This document shows positions 47,950 to 57,251 of a stretch of 64,000 bases of DNA, in pieces. Both the position numbers and the translations under genes were made by a program. Numbering within the stretch: the first letter of the stretch is position 1; every line of letters begins with the position of its first letter. The notes under the pieces were generated by a model. The model had not been told where the DNA came from. It worked only from the letters and a program-made list of their open reading frames with translations, and made no database searches. Source of the DNA: Pholiota molesta (Eukaryota; Basidiomycota; Agaricomycetes; Agaricales; Strophariaceae); the NCBI GenBank assembly GCA_014925825.1, contig JACGCK010000112.1, forward strand, positions 62,001-126,000, written 5' to 3'.

Positions 47950-49573
47950 TTAACGTGAGGTAATGAAGCGTACTGATTGCCATATTGACCGAGGAAGTCG
48001 TATGAGCCTGAAGAAGAATAGGCGAATAGAAGGGATGAAATAGGAAGGTAAGTATTCACTATAGCATATTGCTCGAAGAATCTTTGTCATAAGAGGTGTT
48101 GGTGGCTGGCGATATGCTGCCCATTTTCGCTGGAAGTCCGCTGGAAGGTATGACCATCGGTCATACTTATCGTAGGGTGTATGCCATTCTGGTTTCGGAT
48201 CCTCCTTCATGTTCAACTGATCTTCGGTCAAGTCAGCCCGCATCTGTTCGAAAAAATGGAGAGCTTCAGCTGCTGTGAAGCGATTGCCTATGTCTCTCGT
48301 GGTCATTTTATCGAGAAGGGGTGCCAGCATAGGAATGTGTCGTGTATAAGGCTGTCAAGGTCAATGAGCCGAAGTAGAAGCCAATGCAATATATTACCCT
48401 TACCTGATAATGCTCGCAAAACACCACGCCCAATGTTCCAACATCAAAGGCGAAGGGGTTGTAGTCGAACTCTCCCTGAGCAGTATCATACGGATGATAG
48501 CCTGACCCATCAAATGAATCTCGGTAGGGTCGCTGGTAGTCTTCCTTTCTTATGTTGCGGGGTACCATGATCGATATGTTGAAATCCATCAGTGCATACA
48601 AGAGTTTTCCTTGTTTCCGCAATTCGATTCCGTGAGAAGGACGATTATAACTGGAATATCCTGACAGATCTAATATTGCATTATCATCATCAAAATGATT
48701 TACAAGTGCGTTCTCCATCTTCATGTCCTGGATGTTGTAATAAATTTCAATAGCCCGATGGACGGGAGTAACAAATGTTACTTACTCGATGGATAATATT
48801 GTGTGTATGCAAAAACGCTAACCCCTGCAAAGAGTGGCAAACTTTTAGCGAGTTACGAGGGGTAATGTATATTCGACTACTTACCTTGAGCATTGAATGC
48901 ATAATATGAAGAATTTCGCGCATAGTATGGTTCTTTGGTTCGGTAATATGGATGCCCCACCTTGACGTTCTTGGATAAGAATACGGTTTCTTGCGCATAG
49001 GTACGAATCTGAACTCACCTCGGCATAACTGCCAACCAAAAACCTCGGAATGGTACCAGATCTAATATAGGGATTATGCAGTTTTCTTTGAGTGTGTCGA
49101 ATCCTTGCTCGCGCAGAAAGCAAAGAATGCGATACTCTTCACTGTCGTCGAGGACCAGCTTTATAGCGACATGCCGCCGTTCTGAATCTTGTGCATACAC
49201 CACTTTTCCCTAGTGATTGCAGCAACGTATTATTTAGAATGTAATGGATTGATTTATTGAGTACTCTCACCGAAGAATCGTAGGCACAAAGCGGCCGACT
49301 CTTTTTCGTATATGGACGTGCATTGTAGTGGGCATAAGGATAGTTGGCTTGAGCAACTTCGTCAAATGGAATTGCTGGTACCGTTGATGCGTCTGGGTGG
49401 TTCTCGATATATATACGTTTGTATAGCGTGTATCCGCGACTAAGAAACCATTGAACGATTTCTGGATCATCCCAAAAGTCCATAACCTTGTAGTATATGT
49501 CTTCTGAGTTTCCTGTCGAGAGCAATTTGGCCAGGATCTGCGTGGTTTCGACAGAAGTGATGAGCTGGTTCAT
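47950..49573 (-). CDS. Kinase-like protein, copy B
   Basis: A member of a protein kinase-like family present several times here. ATG at 49573 (MNQLITSVETTQ). A short N-terminal region (FWDDPEIVQWFLSRGYTLYK) precedes the N-lobe with HVAIKLVLDDSEEYRI (the AIK lysine). Small exons give HTMREILHIMHSMLK and FLHTHNIIHR, joined to DMKMENALV: the catalytic loop HRDMK..N is intact. The metal-binding motif reads MDFN instead of DFG. Then come the family-specific QPYDT/HPYDT...GEFDYNPFAFDVG segment, MLAPLLDKMTTRDIGNRFTA (the end of the kinase fold) and a hydrophobic, basic tail. HRD Asp, Lys and DFx Asp are present, so activity is possible; the target is unknown. Copy E is almost the same in sequence. 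Confidence 0.75.
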
Positions 49574-51506
49574 TTTGGATAGTTCGAGTGCCTTCAATGG
49601 GCAAAATATTCAGAATGGGGTTCAGCACGGTAACTTGTACGATTTCACAAAGACAAGCACGTACTGGAGGTGCCTGACCACTGCGAGGAGGAAAAAGTTG
49701 ATGTTGGAGACGTATAGTGCCCCCGCGTGCTGTGATACAGTGATCTCAACATATACTCACTTATTTAAGGCAAGCACGGGGCTATAATTGCTGGGGTGAA
49801 AAGGTCCGATGGCTGGGTCTCATGCAGATCTCATGAGATATCCATTCTGGTGCTTGGTAGCGGCTGGTAATGGGTACACTATGATGAACAGACTTGGAAT
49901 AGTCACCTCTTACATTGAGTAGATTTACTTAGCAGAAGAGGAAAGAGGTGGCGCAACACCAAATACCAATAAACATTTACGCTCATCGCGTTGTCCACCG
50001 AGTCGGCGCTCGAGAGTCCCTTGTGTCAAGGTTAGTCCATGTGTATGGCGGCTCAGCGTTCAACGTTCAGCGCTCAATGCTCAGCGCTCAATGCTCAGCG
50101 CTCAATGCTCAGCACTCAGCGCTCAACCCTCAGGCGATCAAGCTCAAGACAAGTCTCAGCGTCCACTCTTCAGGCTTGCTAAATCTACTGGTACTGGCAA
50201 CCGTTAGTGCGATTGCAACATTCACTCAAGTGTACTCAACGCCCTATTCACGACCGCCTGCTTTCCTATCTGTGCCTGTGTCAACCAAGTGTCTGCTATT
50301 AGCGGGAACAGTGCCTCTCACTGATCATGAACTCGATACCCCAACAGCTAGCACTTCTGCTCGAAATTGGAACAAAGGAGGCATCGGGTCCGGGTCCATA
50401 TGCGCAGAAATACTTATTATCGGTGCGTCCACCGATCAGATTATATTCCTGTATATTTGATTGATTACAATGGGGCAATGATATGCTTACCAGTCTCCTT
50501 TTCGTCCCATTCATCGCATCTGCTCCCATTCTGTTTTCAATGAAGTTGGCGATGGGGTCACGACGCGGCAATCTTCAATGCTTGTCATTCCCATCGGAGA
50601 GACTCTTGAGTCATAGATGATTCGAGCACGCGGCTGGTCTCTTCGATTCTTAATTTCATTGGCTGCTCCACTGTTAGTCCATCTATTCTTCTGAAACGGA
50701 ATCCCTTCTGTTCAGCGAGACTTTTGTTCCCTGTTTACGCGTGTAAGGTCACGATTCAGAGATACCAAGGTGCTCGCGGTGTATAAAGATATCAAGGTTG
50801 GCTAATCACGGTATCATATTCTGATCAACCATGACGCTTGTTCAGGCTTCTTTTGGTGTTCTCTGCTGCCATCGCCCTTCTTGATCTGTGGTGGAATGAT
50901 TTACAATTGATCCCAGTATCACAGACACGCTACCTGCTATTCTCTTTCGAAATTGCCGCCGTCACACGCAGGGACCCTTTGTGGTACTGGAGGAATATTG
51001 ATTGCTTGCCTTTCGATGCCTCCATGCCCACAGATGCGCCCGTTATCAACCAGCGATGGGATAAATACTCAAGCAGCTCAACCTGTGTCGGCTTCTCCTA
51101 TGTAGTATAACTAATTTACACACCCGCAGGCCAGGCAGCTTTGCTGATGGAATACTTTGTCTAGCAGGGTGCCATCGTTTGACCACTTATCCAAAGGGAG
51201 TTTTTTTGAGACGACTTTCCTGTCAGCGACGACTCCTCCAACCCTTCGAGTGCATCGGACCAAGATTCAGTCACCATCCTACGACTTATGATAGGATAGT
51301 TGTAGAATAAGTTGCCTTCTTCCGGCGCGCTCTCGATATATACATAGATCGCCAACGTAAACCGGGTTCAGACCCTGGTATCTTAATCTTGAACTTTATG
51401 TTACATTCCTCTCAGTTATAACCAATGCGATACACATGGATACCCATCTAATACTCTAAGACATGAATACTTAATTGTGCCGTAAGGTATCCACCATATA
51501 CGGGAG
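49574..51506. other. Gene-poor spacer with a tandem repeat
   Basis: 1.93 kb between kinase-like genes B and C. It contains the 14-nt tandem repeat at 50051-50133. The stretch GTGGCGCAACACCAAATACC (49948-49967) resembles GGTGGCGATCCGCCAAATAC upstream of copy D (60944-60963), so the 5' flanks of B and D share ancestry. An open frame at 50838-51110 (plus; MFRLLLVFSAAIALLDLWWN) has a hydrophobic start but no recognisable domain or splice support, and is not called. Confidence 0.45.
50051..50133 (+). repeat. 14-nt tandem repeat, unit GCTCAGCGCTCAAT
   Basis: About six units in a row: GCTCAGCGTTCAAC, GTTCAGCGCTCAAT, GCTCAGCGCTCAAT, GCTCAGCGCTCAAT, then GCTCAGCACTCA and GCGCTCAACCCTCA. The central AGCGCT is palindromic. 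Single units occur at 14978-14999 (inverted) and 44679-44706. Confidence 0.85.
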
Positions 51507-53150
51507 TTAACGAAGGGCAAGGAAGGCAGTAAATCGTAAGAATACGGAGCGAGGAAACGACGTGAGCTTAAAGAAAAACCAACGGGTAGTAGGTATAAAT
51601 GGGGTCGGCAACCACTGCTTGAAATATATTGTCCTGAGCGCTCTCGTTATGAAAGGCGTTCGCGGGTTTCGATATGCAGCCCACTTTCTTTGAAAGTCTT
51701 CCGGGAGGTCCTCCCAGCGATCGTACTCATCATGGCGGATCATGATTCCCTTCGGATTCGGATACTCTTCCAGTGTCAGTTGATCCTCAGTTAGCGCCAA
51801 ATACATATCCTCGAAGAATTGTAGAGCCTCTGCTGCGGTAAAGCGGCTCTTTACATCTTGGGTGGTCATTTTATCAAGTAAAGGCGCCAGCATATGGATA
51901 TGCCGCGAGTATTGCTAATCCAAGTCGATGAGTGGAAGAGAATGATGATTGATGCAGCAGGATTCCTCACCTGAAAGTGATTGCAGAACTCCACTCCCGT
52001 AGACCCTACATCATATGCAAAAGGGTTGTAGTCGAATTCCCCCTGGCTCGTATCGTATGGTTGATTGCCCGACCCAATGAATGATTCTCCGTAGGGCAGT
52101 CGATAGTCTTCCCTCTTGATGTCTGGCGGCGCCATCAGCGATACATCGAAGTCTATCAATGCGTATATGAGTTTTCCTTCTCGTCGCAATTTCACCTGAT
52201 TTTCATTAATCAACACTGAACCATCATCAGAAAAGTGATTTATGAGCAAATTGTTCAATTTGATATCCTGTATATCTGGGTTATTAGTATCATTTTATTT
52301 GACGGACACAAGTACTTACCCGATGAATAATGTTGTGGGCATGCAAAAACGTCAATCCCTAAAGCAAAAGGAATTGTCGAAGTTAACCAACCACAATTAA
52401 AAATATAGAGTTTGCATACCTTCAATATCGAATGCATCACATCAAGGATCTCGCGCATGGTGTGGTTCGATGGTTTCGCGACGCTGCCCCCCCACCTTGA
52501 GTGGTCGAAAACAGTGTACATGATTCCTGCAAAGGCATTGAGTCAAACCTTGGCATAACCACAAATAAAAAGTCATTAAACGGTAAGAAGTCCAGTACCG
52601 GCAATATGCAGTTTGCTCGAAGTATCTCCGGCCCTTTGTCGTGCAAAAAACGTAGAATGCGATACTCCTCCCCATCAGCTAGAATCAATTTTATGGCAAC
52701 ATGGCGAAGTTGTGAGTCCTGGGCATATACAACCCGTCCCTAACAGTCGTGTATAAGCAAAATCCAATAGTGATATTATTCAATACTGCTCACCGATGTT
52801 TCGCTTGTGCGAAGTGGCATTTCATCGAGATCAAATATCGTTCCATTATGATACGCATAGGGATAACTACACTCCCCTGCTTCGTCAAACGGAAGCGTTG
52901 GTGTTGTCGAGTTCAATCGCGACCAGGTACGGTGGTACAGCGTATATCCGTGTTTGCGAAACCACTCGATGATGTGTGGAGAATCCCAAAACTTCCAAAC
53001 GGCATCCCAATCCTCGACATCTTTCTGTTTGAGTACTTCTTTCATCATCGTCGTATCTTCTTGACGAAGAGCGAGATTTTGGTCCATATTTTTCATTTGA
53101 GCTGCCAATAGGGGTGCCTGAGGCATGTCAACATTTGGTTGAAAAGACAT
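51507..53150 (-). CDS. Kinase-like protein, copy C
   Basis: The best preserved member of the kinase-like family. ATG 53150 (MSFQPNVDMPQAPLLAAQMK) starts a short helical region, then FWDSPHIIEWFRKHGYTLYH, VYAQDSQLRHVAIKLILADG (kinase Lys) and CILPVLDFLPFNDFLFVVMP. The next small exons encode HTMREILDVMHSILK, GLTFLHAHNIIHR and DIKLNNLLINHFSD, giving a complete HRDIK..N loop. DFG is replaced by DFD (ALIDFDVSLM). Then RLPYGESFIGSGNQPYDTSQ, GEFDYNPFAYDVGSTGVEFC, MLAPLLDKMTTQDVKSRFTA and a basic hydrophobic tail ending FLRFTAFLALR. No frame break seen. Substrate and partner unknown. A copied RIF1 fragment lies about 35 bases upstream of its ATG. Confidence 0.8.
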
Positions 53151-53184
53151 AGGGAGATATTATTCAACGTTTGGGTTCCAAACT

Positions 53185-53600
53185 TCCACCGCCGCAGTGA
53201 TGGGAGCGAAGATGAGAAGACGCAGGTGGAGACTGAGTTCGCGGCGGTTGTGCAGTTCCCTTCTGTGCAGGCGGCGAAGGGGGAAGACGGCTCCCTCTCG
53301 GAACGACGGTCGTACGTCCCAAGAGAACAAGGGGAAATGGCTCGCGCTCTATCGTTTCATCAAGGCCGCCGTACAGCAGGCAATGCAAAGTGAAAGAGAA
53401 AACGCACAAGCCAGTCCCAGTCCACAGCGAGACAAGACCGCAAGATCGATGTCGAAGATACGCTTGAGAAGGTCGACGAGTATATCCGAGGTGTTTCTGA
53501 ACTCTGTAAGCAGCAGAAAGATGAAGCGCGGAGGAAATGATCATGAAGAAGTTGAACAAGCGGGCCGCTACCAGCCGTCGTCGGCGTACCATCCTATCCC
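53185..53600 (+). pseudogene. Truncated copy of the RIF1 last exon (copy 1)
   Basis: Matches RIF1 bases of about 42772-43190. Shared words include GGTTCCCTTCTGTGCA-like and GGGGGAAGACGGCT, then GTCCCAGTCCACAGCG, GAGAAGGTCGACGAG, GTTTCTGAACTCTGT, and AGCAGAAAGA against GGCAGAAAGA. The frame differs from RIF1 at several places and no start or splice context is present. It sits just upstream of copy C (which reads leftward) and runs into the next plus-strand gene. Confidence 0.82.
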
Positions 53601-53624
53601 AACCTTGTCCCAACCCAATCCTCA

Positions 53625-54504
53625 ATGCTGGAGTATTACGACTCCAGTCCGTACGTCCTCGAAACACAACAAAGACGCCTTAGGCCTGCTCTCTCCCTTT
53701 CCGATGCAAACATAAGATGTTTGGTCTGGGCGGAAGATGCGCTTGCATTCATCCATTTCGTTCCTACATCTCTCTTCACTCTCCAACTGATCGTTGCGGA
53801 CCAGAACCTTGAAGCAGCTTCCACTGCGATCATGCATTCTTTGCCATACAAAGTTTTCACAGGCATAGACAAAAATTTTGTGGAAAGCATTCTATATGAT
53901 CCGAGCCAACCGAGCGCCTTTCCCCACTCTGTGTGCCTTGAGTTGACAACTCCAGGCTCTATGGACGATCCCGAGAAGATCTTCATTCATCCTATGTCGC
54001 AATTTTATTGTGATGTACACGACAACAGCCGAACCCTGTCTCACCCCCCTTCTCTGATAACATACGATTTCCGACGCGCATAGCCTTCCTTGACTCTATG
54101 ATTGCGATGAACTTGGACCCTCCTTCTGGTCGATGCCATTCCAAAGTGACATCAATGTTGCTGAACTGGATAGCCTACCTTTTCACTTACACTTTACGCA
54201 AAAGGCCTGCAGTTCTCTCCAACGGAGATCTTGAACCAGAACGGAAGGAGGTTTTGCAAAGTCTCAGGGAGGAAAATCGGCCATACTTCAACGCTTATGC
54301 ACGAAGGGCTGTTAACTGGGAGGAACTTGCACTGGGTCGTAAGAAGATACTGGAAAAACTTGGGTGAGTCATAGTTTTTCCTCTTTCGAACATACCAACC
54401 AATCTGACGATCTTGTCATTAGGAGGCATGAGGAAGCGCGGCGTCCGCTCCCTCCACCTTTTCCCGGGAATCCTGCATTGTTGTTGGTCATTTTTGTGTC
54501 CTGA
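53625..54504 (+). CDS. Conserved basidiomycete hypothetical protein (frame break at a C run)
   Basis: Not a named family, but I recognise the sequence type as a conserved agaricomycete protein. Features: LSDANIRCLVWAEDALAFIH, FVPTSLFTLQLIVADQNLEA, VFTGIDKNFVESILYDPSQP, AFPHSVCLELTTPGSMDDPE and IFIHPMSQFYCDVHD. The reading frame then leaves at a run of six C (54044-54049). Adding one C would continue with FSDNIRFPTRIAFLDSMIAM, LRKRPAVLSNGDLEPERKEV and RAVNWEELALGRKKILEKLG; a last intron (about 54363-54423) joins to RHEEARRPLPPPFPG and TGA 54502-54504. The start MLEYYDSSPYVLETQQRR follows directly on the copied RIF1 fragment and may be remodelled. Either a recent pseudogene or a gene with a single base missing from the sequence. 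Confidence 0.62.
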
Positions 54505-55148
54505 GGAGCTCATTTCATCATTGATCACTTAACATGCAGGGCAAAACGTAAAGCTAATAAGCTTGCGAATCAAAAGTAGCCTGGTAGATCCCCTGCAAAT
54601 CAGTGCGATAGTTCTGATGCTTCTTATTTAGGCGTCCATATTCCCTTCTTGCTAGCAATGGAACACGTTCTGTCATTACGAATCTTTCTCGTTTCGTCCG
54701 CTGAATCTTCACCGCCGTCCCACATAATCCTTCCCGTTGTTCTCGTTTGGCTAACTTACCTATGATGGTTTCGGCATTTGTAGATCCCCATTTTCTTTTC
54801 TTGAGTAATTGCAGTGTTGTTTGATCTCGCACCTCAATCAAAAACCAAAGGGTCCATGTTTGACGGATGTGATCAATATTTCGGTGGTGTTTTTCTTATT
54901 CATTGACAACCAACGCATAGTCAGGAAACATCACAGCAAATATGATATCATGTTAGTTTACGGGAGACAGGAGACACTATGGATGATAACGAGAACAACA
55001 GAGAAAGTGTTTTAAATCCTGAAATGAACGATAACCGAAAGATATAAAACAACACGAAGCAAAGAGTTAGAATAAGGACCATGGAAGAGAATAATATAGA
55101 AGAATAAGGACGGAAATCATATCCAAAGAACCACAACCACTACACAAC
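54505..55148. other. Intergenic region, no gene seen
   Basis: 644 bases. A 95-codon open frame on the minus strand (54554-54841) is rich in Lys and Arg but shows no domain; I do not call it. The stretch 54940-55140 is purine-rich on the plus strand. Confidence 0.4.
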
Positions 55149-56610
55149 TCAAAACACATTCAACCTGACCACCCGTCTTCGTTGCCCACGATAGTGTCGA
55201 GAATCCCAATCGCGGTCGCGGTCGCGGTCTCGATCCGCAGAAGGGCCTCGGGGGATATATTGCGATGCTCCGTACGCGCTCGACGAGGAGCCGTTATTGG
55301 GAAGAGTGCTTGCCGGCTTGTTCGAAAGCATGGACTGGCGCAACGCGTGAGGCGCACTCGGCTGCGCCGGACGGTTGATAGTAGCGTTCGTGGCGGCAGG
55401 CGTAAGGTGGGATGTTGCAGGCGGGCGATAGGTGGATCCGCCTCCATTGAAGGTGGGCGTCGGCGAGCCCGAGGACGGAAGAAAGGACGGGCGCGGACCA
55501 GTAGGCGGTGAATGTGAGTGGGGACTGACGAAGTTCGTGGTAGTGAAAAGGCGGCTCTTGGGCGGGAAGGGACGAACGCTCGATGCGAGAGGACGATAGG
55601 GAGCCGAAGGGGGAGAGGCTTCGATCTCGCCGTGTTCATGTGATGGGCGCTGCGAATGAACACCTTGATTTAGATCAGGGCTGAGCACTGATGGGTGAGA
55701 TGGGTCGGTCGATCGGCGCAGGAAGGCAATGAGGGATGGTGGTTTGCGAGGGAACGTTGGATGGCGGGGGCGGTTTAAGAACGGCGGGCCGCGAAGCAGA
55801 TAGATGGCTCATAGGAGGCTCAAGCAGCTCCTTTTTGCCTCGCGAGTCTGTGTTCCAAGAGGTGGCGAGGCGAATGACGTTTGTTGAGGTCGAGCTGGGA
55901 GAAGGAACGGCGGTTTCGAAGGTAGAGATTGGGGTGAAGGTGATGAAACCTTTGTCGGAAGCCGATGATACCCGTTTATAGTGGGTTCGCGCGTATCCAC
56001 TTTCCCAAGCGTTGGGGCAACAACGTCGCTCGGTAGAAGGGAAGGAATGGGCTCCCTCGTTCTCCATCTCCGTCGTCGGGAGTCAGCACAAACGTCACGC
56101 TCATCGGCGACGCCTGCGCGCTCTTCGTCGCCTCCTGCTCCGAAGAACTTTTTCTTCCGTAGCACGAAGTCCCGTAGAGACAGTTTGACCTTCGGTTGCG
56201 CTGCGTGGTCGTGCAGAGGGCCGTCGTGTGCGGGTGCGGGCGAGAGCTGGTGATGAGGAGCGATTGGGGATTAATGTACTTGAAGCAGTTTCTGCCGACA
56301 GAGGAGGGCCTCGAAGGCGCCTCAGGCTACTGTGGAACCAGTCGAGGGCGGCGGTTTGTCCACTTCCAGCCACTTCCGCATCGGCAGCTGCCGTCTCCAC
56401 GTCCAATGTAACAGATGCAGAGCGCGAGGAGTCGATTGAACTACGCCAAAGTTTTGCTGTGCACCAGAGGCTGTTCGCGCGGTTCGTCCACGTCATCTTG
56501 ACGATGCCAGCTCCATGGTGCGCATCTCGCGCGATATCGACGACCGCCGTGGTGTATCCTCCATGTCCTCATCCTCATCCTCGTCGTGGTGCGCACTAGG
56601 AGCTGGAGAA
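55149..56610 (-). pseudogene. 3' fragment of a SET3-like chromatin gene
   Basis: The minus strand carries the C-terminal part of a protein without its start. From the 5' side: HDEDEDEDMEDTPRRSSISR and EMRTMELASSR (about 56590-56495), VTLDVETAAADAEVAG, then QPKVKLSLRDFVLRKKKFF (about 56195-56140), a pattern I know from the C-terminal half of fungal SET/PHD proteins of the Set3 type. Ser/Pro-rich parts follow (SDKGFITFTPISTFET, MSHLSASRPAVLKPPPPS) and finally SADRDRDRDRDWDSRHYRGQ with a stop at 55149. Frames change between the parts beyond what introns readily explain. The PHD and SET domains are absent because a RIF1 fragment in the opposite direction begins at about 56635. The family assignment is from memory of one motif. 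Confidence 0.5.
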
Positions 56611-56634
56611 CGAGGAGCGTGGGTGGTCGACAGA

Positions 56635-57195
56635 CATGGAGAAGCCGACGCCGAAGAAACTGAGGGGGAAGATGAATCCAAGGTCGAAGCCCGCTGCGAA
56701 GACACCGGGACTTAGGCCGCCGGCGCCTAGTACTGCAAGTCGCAGTAATGAGAGCGAAGATGAGCGGACGGCGCTCAGCAGGCAGTGCCAAGTGAAAGAA
56801 AGAGAACACACACAAGTTTCGGCAGCCAGTCCCAGTCCACAACGGGACAAGGATTTGTCGCAGGTGAGCTTGAGAAGGTCGACGAGTATTGCCGAGGTGT
56901 GTTAGCAGCAGAAAGAGAAAACGCGGAGGAAGTGAAGAAGCTGAAGATTCCAACAAGCGGGCCGGCTACCACCCATTCCTCCGCAATTGCCATGTCAAAC
57001 CCTCCTTTTCTCTACCATCCTCTGATTCCGACCTCAACAGCACTCAGCCCATGTCCTGGGGCGACGGTTCGCACTACGGCTGTTACACCGTATAATATCT
57101 TTTTGCCAGCGCCGTCGCGCAGGCTAGGCAGCTTTGCTGGACGCTTTGCGAGGCTTTGCGTCGTCGTCTAGGCGGTATGCGTCTCGGTCCGTCTT
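56635..57195 (+). pseudogene. Truncated copy of the RIF1 last exon (copy 2)
   Basis: Matches RIF1 bases of about 42655-43400 with deletions. Examples: CCGAAGAAACTGAGGGGGAA against CCGAAGACGCTTCGCGGGAA, then GTAATGAGAGCGAAGATGAG (exact at 42779-42798), GAGAAGGTCGACGAG, CTCTGATTCCGACCTC, CAGCCCATGTCCT, and CAGCGCCGTCGCGCAGGCTA near the end. Premature stops interrupt it. It covers more of the exon than copy 1 and ends about 57 bases before the AIM9 start codon. Confidence 0.85.
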
Positions 57196-57251
57196 CCCTT
57201 GGGAGCGCTAGGCTTGGTTTCGACTTGCTGAAGGCTCCAATCTCACTGTCT

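Noticed and set aside
50838..51110. Possible small secreted protein beginning MFRLLLVFSAAIALLDLWWN
   Set aside because: Hydrophobic start only; the rest lacks cysteine pattern or domain, and a comparable decayed stretch near 62100 suggests it is part of a degraded duplicated flank.
51126..51146. A 21-base match (one mismatch) between GCAGGCCAGGCAGCTTTGCT and the end of RIF1 copy 2 (57119-57139), a possible third RIF1 relic
   Set aside because: It is a single short word with no flanking similarity that I could see; too weak to call a third copy.
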